From Lachnospiraceae bacterium (GTDB lineage: Bacteria; Bacillota; Clostridia; Lachnospirales; Lachnospiraceae), in assembly GCA_021770785.1 (NCBI GenBank), contig JAETQH010000033.1, forward strand, positions 1-46,905: DNA of 46,905 nt, read 5' to 3'. The notes below the pieces were generated by a model. The model was given only the letters and a program-made list of their open reading frames with translations, was not told the origin of the DNA and did no database searches. Numbering within the stretch: position 1 is the first letter of the stretch; each line of letters begins with the position of its first letter. A program made the position numbers and the translations under genes. This document shows positions 18,548 through 27,022 of the stretch, piece by piece.

Positions 18548-18574
18548 ACATTTTCTCCCGCAGTGCATACAATA
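18548..18574 (+). promoter_or_regulatory. Sigma-K-like sporulation promoter
   Basis: AC at 18548-18549, 16 bases, then CATACAATA at 18566-18574 matches the mother-cell sigma-K pattern (AC, 16-17 bases, CATAnnnTA). It lies 36 bases before the start of the Cys-rich gene. Sigma-E also accepts CATACAAT, so the exact factor is open. Confidence 0.5.
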
Positions 18575-18609
18575 TACTGTACCAGAAAAAATAGGAGGAC
18601 ACAACCAAC

Positions 18610-18996
18610 ATGAGTATGCCAACAATAGAGTGCAACAACATTGATAAATGCTGCGCTGCTTCATCTCTTCTGCAATCCATCGCGCTGGAGGAAACAGCCA
18701 TTTCCCATATTTTAAACGCAGAGGGCGAAAAATTACAGAAAGCCGTCTCCATTGCCTGCGAGCAGAAGGAGCTTATCGAAATCAACAAATCCGTGGAGAG
18801 CATGGTGGATAAGATTACCGGCTTAGAAATCGTCTTAAAATCCAAACTGGATTTGATTAAGCCTATCCTTGACGATTGCAAGGATTGCCGCAAGGACAAC
18901 TGCAAGGATAGCTGCAAAGATTATGGCAAAGACGACTGCAAGAATTATGGCAGGGACGATAAATGCGACAAAAAGCCTCATAAATCTGAATATTAA
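18610..18996 (+). CDS. Small Cys/Lys/Asp-rich protein, possible spore-surface protein
   Basis: Protein of 128 residues. Residues 1-85 are helical with coiled-coil character: SLLQSIALEETAISHILNAE, GEKLQKAVSIACEQKELIEI, then VESMVDKITGLEIVLKSKLDLI. Residues about 88-125 are an imperfect KDxCKD repeat rich in Cys, Lys, Asp and Tyr. The motif SIALEExAxSHILNAEGEKLQ is one I associate with coat- or exosporium-type proteins of spore formers (from memory, not searched). The sigma-K-like promoter fits expression in the mother cell. The Cys-rich tail could cross-link or bind metal. No signal peptide or membrane segment. ATG 18610 follows AGGAGG by 11 bases. Single gene, convergent with the adenylyltransferase gene. 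Confidence 0.75.
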   Translation: MSMPTIECNNIDKCCAASSLLQSIALEETAISHILNAEGEKLQKAVSIACEQKELIEINKSVESMVDKITGLEIVLKSKLDLIKPILDDCKDCRKDNCKDSCKDYGKDDCKNYGRDDKCDKKPHKSEY

Positions 18997-19034
18997 TCTG
19001 CAGTAGGGCTTCTATGCCCTGCTTAATCATAGGA

Positions 19035-19099
19035 TGCGGGTGTCAAAAGAGAGCTGTTGCTATAGACTTGAGTTTTTCAACCTTCTTTTGACACCCGCA
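19035..19099. repeat. Long inverted repeat between convergent genes
   Basis: TGCGGGTGTCAAAAGA (19035-19050) and its exact complement (19084-19099) form a 16-pair stem, extended by AGGA/TCCT outside. The 33-base loop contains a smaller TTGA/TCAA dyad. There is no T-run on either side, so it is not a standard terminator, though it probably blocks read-through between the two convergent genes. It may be a dispersed repeat. Confidence 0.8.
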
Positions 19100-19102
19100 T
19101 TC

Positions 19103-19972
19103 CTAATAAATTTCCTCTGCGTCCCCGGGCAGTTCCCTCACATGCTGCAAAAACCTCCGGCAGTTGTCTCCCTCAAGGTTGTTGTAACCGTACCTCAATT
19201 TTTCTCCCACAAATACCGCTGTCCGCTCAAACAAATCACACATACGAAATACTGCATTCCAGCACTCTTCCATCTCTGCACCGCAATAGGTGGAAAGATA
19301 AGTTTTCCACTCTGCCTCCGGCAGATAACGGTACATATACTTTCCTGATTTTCCCACACTGACGGAGAAATCCGTCTCTATGCCGATTTTCCATGACAGA
19401 ACCGTTTGCAGCTGCGGCCGGACACAAAAACTCAGCATATCCTGCACATAGGGTATCTCCTGTCTCCACAGCCCCTTTGCCACATTATCAAGACACCACC
19501 AGAACTCATTACAGGCGCAGAGAAACTGTTCTTTTGCAGGCTTTTTCACCCAGTAGTCCTCGTCCGTCGCCGGGGGCACAGAGAACATGTTTTCCTTATC
19601 TAAAAGCACCTGGCATAATTTATCCTGCAAAATATTTTCTTCCGCATGGGTAATACTTTCCACATGCAGGTCTATCCGATTCCCGTCGGCAAACTGTATC
19701 AAATAACCATAAAAATTTTCCTTATCGCCGGGGAAATCGGGATGCTCGTCCGGATACTGCATAAAAAGCCGTTCCCCAAAATAATCAATCCAGTTTTTAT
19801 CCTCAATATACGGCTTTGTATCTGTCACAACATACACTACATCATAGTCCTGAAAAATATCCTTAGGCACATTGGGATTTGTCCGTGAGCCATTCATGTA
19901 TACGGCGCGAATCCTCTCATCTGCTCTGGCTTTCTCTAAAATGAGCCGGTACATTTCTTCTTCTGTTCTCAT
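19103..19972 (-). CDS. Aminoglycoside 6-adenylyltransferase (ANT(6)/AadE) family protein
   Basis: Nucleotidyltransferase-fold protein of 289 residues, normal size for ANT(6). It begins MRTEEEMYRLILEKARADERIRAVYMNGSR, with the catalytic pocket motif GSRTNPNVPKDIFQDYDVVYVV (GS, then DxD-like QDYD) and later RIDLHVES. The C-terminal part, YWVKKPAKEQFLCACNEFWW to TVLSWKIGIETDFSVSVGK, is typical of the family. Known members transfer AMP to position 6 of streptomycin; whether this chromosomal homologue confers resistance cannot be told from sequence. Its ATG overlaps the stop of the AlwI-like endonuclease by four bases (ATGA), so it is the third gene of that restriction operon. Confidence 0.88.
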   Translation of the reverse strand: MRTEEEMYRLILEKARADERIRAVYMNGSRTNPNVPKDIFQDYDVVYVVTDTKPYIEDKNWIDYFGERLFMQYPDEHPDFPGDKENFYGYLIQFADGNRIDLHVESITHAEENILQDKLCQVLLDKENMFSVPPATDEDYWVKKPAKEQFLCACNEFWWCLDNVAKGLWRQEIPYVQDMLSFCVRPQLQTVLSWKIGIETDFSVSVGKSGKYMYRYLPEAEWKTYLSTYCGAEMEECWNAVFRMCDLFERTAVFVGEKLRYGYNNLEGDNCRRFLQHVRELPGDAEEIY

Positions 19973-22002
19973 TGGATGGTTTCCTCCCTTTTCTTCTGAT
20001 AAATCATGGTTTTCGGCCCGTTATAAAATCCGGTTTCTCTCACAATATTATTTTCATACCACTCCTTAGGAGCGCCACTGCTATTGTGAGCTTTATCTAG
20101 CATCTTATAAATCTGCGGGTATCTTACATCAAACCTGAGCAATGTTTTTAGTTCTGATGTCTGTATCGGCAATATCTTCATTCCGGTAATGTACTCTGTG
20201 CCTGCAGTGTTGTAATATTCCATGTACCGTCTGGCTCTAAAGTCAGAAATAACATTGGTATGAAGAAACGTAGTCATAAATACGCAATATGCTTCATCCT
20301 CCGGATTCCGCAGGCAATAATCTCCCAAATGTCTTGAAACAGGCTCCATCTCCATTCTCCGCTGATTTGAGCCATCTGCAAGTGTCGCCTCTATCAACAG
20401 GGTATGCTTAGGATACCAGTCCGATTTTTCATATTTCCATACAATATCTGCTTCTCCCCCGCCTGCATGTGTCTTTGGCAAAAAATCCGCTTCCAGAGAT
20501 AAATTCATATAGTCCAATACGTCCCCTTCTCTGTCACTGATTACGTACCATGCGATTCCAAGAATATACTCAAAGATGGTAGGTATGTCCGCATTATCCG
20601 TAACCAATGCCCTGATTTCATCATCATTTCTGCTCTCAAAATAGCCAAATAAAGTGATAAGCGTATCTTTATCAAATTTATCATCAATAAGTTTATTGAA
20701 ACGGGCGTATCTTTCATCTTTAATAACCTTACGGGCTGCTTCCTTATCGGTAACACTCTTTCCAAGTACCCGTCCCAATTTTTGATACAACTGCTCCGTA
20801 TCAATGGCCAGACAAGGATGTATCTCTTCTAATTCTACATTTTCTGTAAGTACTTCCGTCTTCTCAAAAGCAATTTCCAACAAATGCTCCGCAATATTTT
20901 CGATATAACATTCCGGCAGTACATCAAGCTTTACTTTATTATCCTCAAACAGCACGATATCTGTAAGTTTAAAATATCTCCTGTTTAAATCAAAATAATC
21001 TGACAATGTGGCCTTCACTTTCAGCAAATGCATTATTTTAAAAAATTCTTCCTTAAATTTTTCCTCTGTTGTTGTTCTGAGTATAGGTACTGTATTCAAT
21101 ACCGCCAGGCCCTCTCTTTTGATAACGCTTCTTGCATTACTTCTAAAAAAATACCTACGCCAGGCGCCGCCAACTTTACTGTTTGTCAGCTTCCTTGTTG
21201 CTTCATAGAGCTCCAATGCCGCCTCCTCATTTAAAAATACGATTTTCTTTAATATCCGGTACAAATCGTAATACGGCTTGTCATACCGTGCACTCTTACG
21301 GTTCATCCCAACCGTACAGATTAAATCCTCTGTCACTTCCTCTTCCTGCAACATTTTCAATGCTCTCTGGTAATTTTCCATTCCCGTAAGCACGGATAAA
21401 ACAATGTCTTCACAATTCAAGTCACTGCTGCGCGAAGAAAGAATACAATCAATAATTTTATCTGTAGTTTCTTTATCTACACATAATGGCAGCAGATATG
21501 TAAATTCATCATTTGTAAGATATTCGACCTTGCTTACAACATATAAAAAAACAACAAATGGTCTTACATTCTTTCCATCAACATCATTAGATGTCTTTAA
21601 CAGCTGTTTCAAATACAAATAGCTGTCTTTCGGTATTTCAAGCAAATTATCCGGCAAAAAATCTTTGGATTGGGCAATTTTAATTAATTCTTCTCCCGCT
21701 TCTGTTATATTGCGTTCATCATCCAACAGACCAATATCCCTCAATCCCGATGTTTTTTCTCTGGCATCTTTATCCGGCCTTGGCGCATCCCCCTTTACAA
21801 ACCCTCTATTTTTCAGAAATTCATAGTACTCTGTCTGAAACGTATTATTGCCTGTCCACAGTTTCCCCTTGTTTTCCGGAATTTTTCTAAATTCTTTTAA
21901 TAATGCAAGCTGCATTTCAATATTCATATTAAATTTATCTGTTCGATAACTGGTTGTTCCAATGGACCAGCAATAACTTTTAAAGCCAATTTGGTTTGTC
22001 AT
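19969..22002 (-). CDS. AlwI-family type IIS restriction endonuclease
   Basis: Predicted restriction enzyme of 677 residues. The N-terminus (YCWSIGTTSYR, then LLKEFRKIPENKGKLWTGNN) and the C-terminal nuclease region (AGGGEADIVWKY, HTLLIEATLADGSNQRRMEM, then EPVSRHLGDY) match the AlwI/BstNBI-type family as I know it. The acidic residues of GEADIVW and IEATL are candidate metal ligands. AlwI cuts near GGATC and relatives near GAGTC; specificity here is an inference. It lies 13 bases after a two-domain adenine methyltransferase, as expected for an asymmetric site needing both strands protected, and overlaps the adenylyltransferase gene downstream. Confidence 0.82.
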   Translation of the reverse strand: MTNQIGFKSYCWSIGTTSYRTDKFNMNIEMQLALLKEFRKIPENKGKLWTGNNTFQTEYYEFLKNRGFVKGDAPRPDKDAREKTSGLRDIGLLDDERNITEAGEELIKIAQSKDFLPDNLLEIPKDSYLYLKQLLKTSNDVDGKNVRPFVVFLYVVSKVEYLTNDEFTYLLPLCVDKETTDKIIDCILSSRSSDLNCEDIVLSVLTGMENYQRALKMLQEEEVTEDLICTVGMNRKSARYDKPYYDLYRILKKIVFLNEEAALELYEATRKLTNSKVGGAWRRYFFRSNARSVIKREGLAVLNTVPILRTTTEEKFKEEFFKIMHLLKVKATLSDYFDLNRRYFKLTDIVLFEDNKVKLDVLPECYIENIAEHLLEIAFEKTEVLTENVELEEIHPCLAIDTEQLYQKLGRVLGKSVTDKEAARKVIKDERYARFNKLIDDKFDKDTLITLFGYFESRNDDEIRALVTDNADIPTIFEYILGIAWYVISDREGDVLDYMNLSLEADFLPKTHAGGGEADIVWKYEKSDWYPKHTLLIEATLADGSNQRRMEMEPVSRHLGDYCLRNPEDEAYCVFMTTFLHTNVISDFRARRYMEYYNTAGTEYITGMKILPIQTSELKTLLRFDVRYPQIYKMLDKAHNSSGAPKEWYENNIVRETGFYNGPKTMIYQKKREETIQ

Positions 22003-22015
22003 GCACTGTGCCTCC

Positions 22016-24145
22016 TTAGTAATTTATCACCAGTACTTCCTTTGTGATTCCTTCCCGTTTGGTATGATAATTTGAATTTGTATAATCATAATTAAGAGAG
22101 AGCACCTTAAACTTTTTGTTTCTCTTTATCCAATCGGCTAAAATATCGTTTTTTCTGCCTTTACTTTCCAGTACATTAGATAATGCGAATCGAATGCCTC
22201 TGCGGTCCAATTCTTCTAAATAGGATAACAAATCATATTCATCTTTTTCCGTCCACCCATCCTGTTCATTATAGGTTGCACATGTAATGATATACGGAGG
22301 ATCTGCATAAAAGAAGCTCTTATCGGTAAAGCCGTCTAGCTTTATCTCCCTAAAATCCCCATTTGTAAAAATGTAATCCCCACTTTTTATCCTATCAATA
22401 AAATCCTCTAATTTTTTTTGCATCTTTGAATTAAAGTCCCTCTTCCCCACAGGCAAATTAAATTTTCCTTTTTTATTGAACCGTAGTTGGTTATTGAACG
22501 AATACACAATCAATAGATAAAGCATCAAAAAATATTCGTCATCCTGCTCTTTTTTACTATTAAAATCTTTTCTAAGTTTATTGTAGCCCTCCTTATTGTA
22601 TGAACCTAATCCTTTGGAACTTTCACATCCATAATATTCATATCCATTCTCACTAACCAGGGAAAGATGATACCTTTTAATTGTGACATATAGCCATTGA
22701 AACACCTCTTCTTTAGACAACCTTCTAAATGTCTCCAATAATCCTATCAAATGTTGATTAGAATCGTTAAATTGAATTTTATTACAGTTTACATTTATCC
22801 CGACATTACACCCCCCGCAGAACAAATCAACTACCTGATCCGCATCCTTTGGAAAAAGCGGCAGTATCTGAGACAATAATTTGTATTTTCCCCCGGTGTA
22901 ATTTAAAGCCGACGGAATAATCTTCTTTTCCGTTTCATAGCATGTGCACAAAAACAATCTCTCCTGATTTTCTTTAATATCAGATTTGCCAGTGGAAAAT
23001 GCCTTATAATCTTCCGCAAATACCTTTACCCTTCCCTTTTTATTTAAGATGCGCATAATATCATCATCGCTGATTTTCGCATTTGAACGGTCATTTCCTT
23101 TTTCTGCCATATTGTTATATGACAGAAGAATATATTTTGCATGAATAGAATCTATAAGCTTCTCAAAAGCTGCTGTTGCTTTTTGCGTGCAATAATCACT
23201 TTTCAAAGCTGTTCTATCCATCTTTCTGGCAACTCCAAAAACTTCTGGTTTCTCCCACCGTGCCACATTCTCTAATAAATGATAGGCATCACAATACTGC
23301 CTTGAATTATATGGCGGATCAATATAAACCAAATCCGCCTCCATATCGGCTGCCAGCTCATTCGTATCCATATTGTAGCATACATTATTTTCATTCAGAT
23401 GCTCATCCGGTTGTGGGACAGCCAGTTCCAAATGCTTTTCAAATTCAACGCCCTGCCTGTACGCATCATAATGACCGCAGGTATTAGCAATCTTATCCAT
23501 AGCATATAGCAAGGAAGTTATCAACAATGCTCTCTCCCTCGCATTGATATTACCTTTTACAAATCTGTCTTCAATATCCTGCCGGATAAACCCAATCTTT
23601 CTACAATCTTCCAGTGAAAAATATGTATTTGCAAAATTTTCACTCATATAATTATCCTGCTCTATTTTCCTATTGTTATACTCCATAATCAGGGCTATTA
23701 TTTTTTCTTCCGAATATTCTTCACTGCCAAACCAGGCAAGATGACAGATATAATTACTGTACATAATATCATTGGTTATAAGTTTCTTATCCGTAAACGC
23801 CGAAGCTACCGCCCCTGTTCCTGCAAATATATCCGCTACCGTATTAACATTCTCACATTCTTCTTCAACTATCTTTGTTATAAAAGGTAAAAGTTTATAC
23901 TTATTACCTAAGTAACGTCTATTATTAATTTTTGTCATTTTATAAGGTGGCTCAAACGGTTCCGTCTTTTCTGCGTTATTATTTTTTTTCAGATATTCTT
24001 TTAACTGATGAAAAACCTCCTCTGTCCATATAGCTCTTCCGTTCTCACTAATCTCTACCTCTACTACACCGTTATCTTTTAGATAATATAAATATGACCT
24101 TGAAATGTCTAATTTTTTTGCTAATTGTGTTGCCGAATAATTCAT
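22016..24145 (-). CDS. Two-domain N6-adenine DNA methyltransferase with N-terminal HTH
   Basis: Modification enzyme of 709 residues made of three parts. Residues 1-55 are a MerR-like helix-turn-helix (MNYSATQLAKKLDISRSYLYYLKDNG). Residues about 70-375 form a first D12-class methyltransferase (YLGNKYKLLPFI, motif I VADIFAGTGAVASAF, motif IV VYIDPPYNSRQY). Residues about 395-709 form a second one (LNYTGGKYKLLSQI, VDLFCGGCNVG, YADPPYIITCATY). The layout resembles M.FokI, in which each half methylates one strand of an asymmetric site. The HTH could let the enzyme repress its own promoter. First gene of the AlwI-like operon: methyltransferase, endonuclease, adenylyltransferase. Confidence 0.9.
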   Translation of the reverse strand: MNYSATQLAKKLDISRSYLYYLKDNGVVEVEISENGRAIWTEEVFHQLKEYLKKNNNAEKTEPFEPPYKMTKINNRRYLGNKYKLLPFITKIVEEECENVNTVADIFAGTGAVASAFTDKKLITNDIMYSNYICHLAWFGSEEYSEEKIIALIMEYNNRKIEQDNYMSENFANTYFSLEDCRKIGFIRQDIEDRFVKGNINARERALLITSLLYAMDKIANTCGHYDAYRQGVEFEKHLELAVPQPDEHLNENNVCYNMDTNELAADMEADLVYIDPPYNSRQYCDAYHLLENVARWEKPEVFGVARKMDRTALKSDYCTQKATAAFEKLIDSIHAKYILLSYNNMAEKGNDRSNAKISDDDIMRILNKKGRVKVFAEDYKAFSTGKSDIKENQERLFLCTCYETEKKIIPSALNYTGGKYKLLSQILPLFPKDADQVVDLFCGGCNVGINVNCNKIQFNDSNQHLIGLLETFRRLSKEEVFQWLYVTIKRYHLSLVSENGYEYYGCESSKGLGSYNKEGYNKLRKDFNSKKEQDDEYFLMLYLLIVYSFNNQLRFNKKGKFNLPVGKRDFNSKMQKKLEDFIDRIKSGDYIFTNGDFREIKLDGFTDKSFFYADPPYIITCATYNEQDGWTEKDEYDLLSYLEELDRRGIRFALSNVLESKGRKNDILADWIKRNKKFKVLSLNYDYTNSNYHTKREGITKEVLVINY

Positions 24146-24203
24146 TTTATCTTCTCCGTTTTATGCAACGTGTTTTTTCCTTTATTGGACACTTTTCCAT
24201 TCA

Positions 24204-24231
24204 ATTATACCATTGCAATACAGATTTTCAA
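24204..24231 (-). promoter_or_regulatory. Promoter of the AlwI-like operon
   Basis: On the minus strand TTGAAA, a 16-base spacer and TATAAT, about 60 bases upstream of the methyltransferase ATG. Confidence 0.6.
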
Positions 24232-24260
24232 TATAAATTTGGGGAAATGCTTAAGAAAAT

Positions 24261-24302
24261 GGATGCTAATTAAAAACGCCATTTGTTTTTGAATTAGCAT
24301 CC
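24261..24302 (-). terminator. Terminator of the DpnII-like operon
   Basis: GGATGCTAATT and AATTAGCATCC form an 11-pair stem, extended inward by AAAAAC/GTTTTT. Flanking ATGGATGC and GCATCCAT copies add further dyad symmetry. The minus-strand exit is T-rich (ATTTTCTT). It lies about 70 bases past the dpnB stop. Confidence 0.75.
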
Positions 24303-24371
24303 GTTTCTGCATCCATTTATTTTCAAGAACACAACTTTTTTACACTATCTTTCGCAATTACCTAATATCTG

Positions 24372-25235
24372 CTACCTAAACACTTCTAACATTACCCCAT
24401 TCTCCATATCATCAATACTGTAAATTGTATCCATGACTTCGAATGTCTCTCTTAGGTTTCCTTTGGCACTTTTCCAGCCGATTCCATCTGTAAACCACAC
24501 AAAAGCAAAGCCTTCTATAGTATCTGCCTCCTGCGAAAGCATTTTATAACTTCTTGCAGTTTCATTCAATTTTGATCCACCGCCACCATAGAAGTTTGTT
24601 TCAATACCATAAATCATCTTATCCGTCTTAATTACAAAATCAAATCTCTTAGCAGCCTTCCCCTGATTAGAAAGTGCAGATAAATCAATGTTCCACTTTT
24701 CCTCAATATCCTTAAGATACATTTCCTTAAAGTAATTTACATCCTTTTCAAATCCTGCTGTCACAATATACTTTTCAACCAACTCTTCCATCTGGTGACC
24801 ACCACGGTTCTTACGACCATTAGAATCCAATCCTGTTTCAATTCCCAATGCATAATCTACAAGATTATTTACCAAGTGATTCGCAATCATATCAAATAAT
24901 CCGGTCTTACGCATAAATACCTTGTACTGCTCCACACCGTAATTCATCTTCTTAAAATTATACAAGAAAGCACCTTCCTCATCCTGTGCATAGATTTCAT
25001 ACCCTCTCACCGCAAGAAGTAACGGAACGCATTGCAATGTTTCTGGATATTTTGTCACTATTCTCTCGAAATCTTCCTCTATGTTCTTTGAACCAATCAG
25101 TGAATTCAAAATATTCAGTTCCACCTTAATTTCTTCTACATTTCTTACGACTTTTTTAAAGTCGATATAGTAATCATAACCTGATATACTCGGTCTGAAC
25201 TTGCTCAGCCATTCATCAAAATCTCTATTTGTCAT
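24372..25235 (-). CDS. dpnB: DpnII-type restriction endonuclease (GATC)
   Basis: Endonuclease of 287 residues, matching R.DpnII in length and sequence character. The nuclease core reads AAKRFDFVIKTDKMIYGIET, then NFYGGGGSKLNETARSYK at about 195-230, with the acidic ligands in FDF and GIETN. Earlier DYALGIETGLDSNGRKNRGG, then HQMEELVE, is also characteristic. DpnII cuts unmethylated GATC. The gene overlaps the end of dpnA by 11 bases and is last in dpnM-dpnA-dpnB, the same gene order as the pneumococcal system. The two upstream methyltransferases provide protection. Confidence 0.93.
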   Translation of the reverse strand: MTNRDFDEWLSKFRPSISGYDYYIDFKKVVRNVEEIKVELNILNSLIGSKNIEEDFERIVTKYPETLQCVPLLLAVRGYEIYAQDEEGAFLYNFKKMNYGVEQYKVFMRKTGLFDMIANHLVNNLVDYALGIETGLDSNGRKNRGGHQMEELVEKYIVTAGFEKDVNYFKEMYLKDIEEKWNIDLSALSNQGKAAKRFDFVIKTDKMIYGIETNFYGGGGSKLNETARSYKMLSQEADTIEGFAFVWFTDGIGWKSAKGNLRETFEVMDTIYSIDDMENGVMLEVFR

Positions 25236-26028
25236 TTGCTATCTTCTCCAATCTTTTCTTGGATATTTCCAAATATTCTTTACTTACATCGATCCCAATA
25301 AACTTTCGCCCAAATCGCACAGCCTCTACACCGGTAGTCCCAGAGCCACAGAAAGGATCCAGTATAACTTGTCCTTTCTCCGTAGATGCCAATACGATTT
25401 TTTCAAGCAGATATTCTGGCTTTTGTGTAGGGTGCTTTCCCTCTATTTTTTCTGAAGGCTTCGTCAATGCACCTGTCCACACATCCTTCATCTGCTTGCC
25501 ATCATTCATTTCTTTCATCTTCTGATAATCAAAAAAATGCCGAGATTTCTTATCATTCTTCTTTGCCCATAAAATGGTTTCCGTAGAATGCGTGAAGCAT
25601 CGACATGCTAAGTTTGGTGGTGGATTTGTTTTCTGCCATGTTATGTTGTTAATTATCTTAAAGCCTTCCTGCTCCAATGCCATACCAATCGAATATATAT
25701 TGTGTAATGTTCCCGATATCCAAATTGTGCCATTCGGCTTTAGTACTTGCTTACATAACTTAATCCACTTTCTGTTAAACTTGTGTTTTTCCTCGACGCC
25801 GGTTCCACTTTCCGAAAGCTTATCCCATGAGCCTTTATTTACCGAAACCATCTTCCCCCCCTGACAAGTAATGCCATCATTACTTAAAAAATAAGGCGGA
25901 TCTGCAAATATCATATTGACAGATTCCGGTTCCATTTTTGTTAGAATTTTAAAGGAATCACCTAATACCAACTGTACTTCTTCTGTCTCGAAATATAATG
26001 GCACTTTCCTTGTAAATAAGTTCTCCAT
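25225..26028 (-). CDS. dpnA: DpnA-type adenine methyltransferase (M2.DpnII)
   Basis: Second methyltransferase of the DpnII-like system, 267 residues. The catalytic motif DPPYFLSNDG is near residue 42 and the SAM-binding motif DPFCGSGTTGVEAVRFG is near 220, the beta-class order. HPTQKPEYLLEKIVLAST precedes the SAM motif, as in the family. In Streptococcus, DpnA also methylates GATC in single-stranded DNA, which protects incoming transforming DNA; the same may hold here but is not shown by the sequence. It lies 45 bases after dpnM and overlaps dpnB by 11 bases. Confidence 0.93.
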   Translation of the reverse strand: MENLFTRKVPLYFETEEVQLVLGDSFKILTKMEPESVNMIFADPPYFLSNDGITCQGGKMVSVNKGSWDKLSESGTGVEEKHKFNRKWIKLCKQVLKPNGTIWISGTLHNIYSIGMALEQEGFKIINNITWQKTNPPPNLACRCFTHSTETILWAKKNDKKSRHFFDYQKMKEMNDGKQMKDVWTGALTKPSEKIEGKHPTQKPEYLLEKIVLASTEKGQVILDPFCGSGTTGVEAVRFGRKFIGIDVSKEYLEISKKRLEKIANDK

Positions 26029-26073
26029 TATTCCGACTCCTTTTATATCTTTGATACTGCGTTATTTGGGCTT

Positions 26074-26916
26074 CTATTTCCTCAAATAATTACATATAAT
26101 TACTTCTTCGCCTACTCTATTAGTTGCATCAGAATTAATCATACGCTTTACACTTACAACATCTATTCTGTAGCCTTTGTTGCCATACAGCTCATTTATC
26201 AAATCTGTATTATGATTTGTGAGCATACAGTAGCAACCTCTGGCTGTTAATTCATCATATAACTTTGCAAGGCGCTTATGACTCTCTATGTCAAATCCCT
26301 CTTTGGTATATGATTCAAAAGATGTAGGATTCAATGGTGCATATGGGCTATCAATAAATATGAAATCGCCCTTCTTCGCATCCTTACAAGCCACTTCAAA
26401 ATCTCCGTCTACAATGGTTACCCCTTGCAAATACTGTGAAGTAGCCATAATAGTCTCTTCATCAACAGATTCCCTACGGCTATTATTGTACGGAACATTG
26501 AAAAGGCCCTTACCATTTACCCGATACAAGCCGTTAAAACAGTGCTTATTGATAAATACAAGCAATGCAGCTAACTCCACATCATACTCTGCTTTCATCA
26601 GCTTGTCATTGTAATGCTCTCTGAGAGAATAATAGTATTCTTTTCCGTCCTCCCACATATCCGCATCAAACTTCTTTACTGCTTTCAGAAATGCTTCCGG
26701 TGCATTACATATCTGCTTGTACGCATTTATCAAAGCCTTGTTGATATCGTTTATTAGAGCATTTTCAGGTAGCAATTCAAAGGTTACTGCACCGCCACCT
26801 ACAAACGGCTCAAAATAGTTATTATATTTCTCAGGCATTCTCTCCTTTATCTGTGGAAGCAACTGACGCTTTCCGCCAGCCCATTTCACAAATGGAGCGA
26901 CACTTGAATTACTCAT
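26074..26916 (-). CDS. dpnM: DpnM-type Dam methyltransferase (GATC)
   Basis: D12-class N6-adenine methyltransferase of 280 residues. Motif X PFVKWAGGKRQLLPQI is at residues 8-23, motif I YFEPFVGGGAVTFEL near 35, HCFNGLYRVNGKGLFNVPY at about 125-145, and catalytic motif IV IFIDSPYAPL near 190. The motif reads DSPY rather than the commoner DPPY, which the class tolerates. It methylates GATC on double-stranded DNA. First gene of dpnM-dpnA-dpnB, preceded by a strong promoter and by a copy of the dyad found at the neighbouring control-protein gene. Confidence 0.94.
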   Translation of the reverse strand: MSNSSVAPFVKWAGGKRQLLPQIKERMPEKYNNYFEPFVGGGAVTFELLPENALINDINKALINAYKQICNAPEAFLKAVKKFDADMWEDGKEYYYSLREHYNDKLMKAEYDVELAALLVFINKHCFNGLYRVNGKGLFNVPYNNSRRESVDEETIMATSQYLQGVTIVDGDFEVACKDAKKGDFIFIDSPYAPLNPTSFESYTKEGFDIESHKRLAKLYDELTARGCYCMLTNHNTDLINELYGNKGYRIDVVSVKRMINSDATNRVGEEVIICNYLRK

Positions 26917-26965
26917 TCTGATTCCTCTTCTCTATGTCCGCAAAAGGACAATCTTTTACGTATCT

Positions 26966-27019
26966 ATTATACTTGCAAACATACAAAATAACAACCACAG
27001 CTTTCACTCTTTGTGAATT
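26966..27019 (-). promoter_or_regulatory. dpnM promoter with upstream control-protein-like operator
   Basis: On the minus strand TTGTTA (26989-26994), 17 bases and TATAAT (26966-26971) form the promoter. Eight bases upstream of the -35 lies TTCAC-N5-GTGAA (27003-27017), within CTTTCAC-N5-GTGAATT on the plus strand. The same dyad occurs twice around the XRE control gene, so that protein may also act here, probably as an activator from this position. Confidence 0.6.
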
Positions 27020-27022
27020 AAT

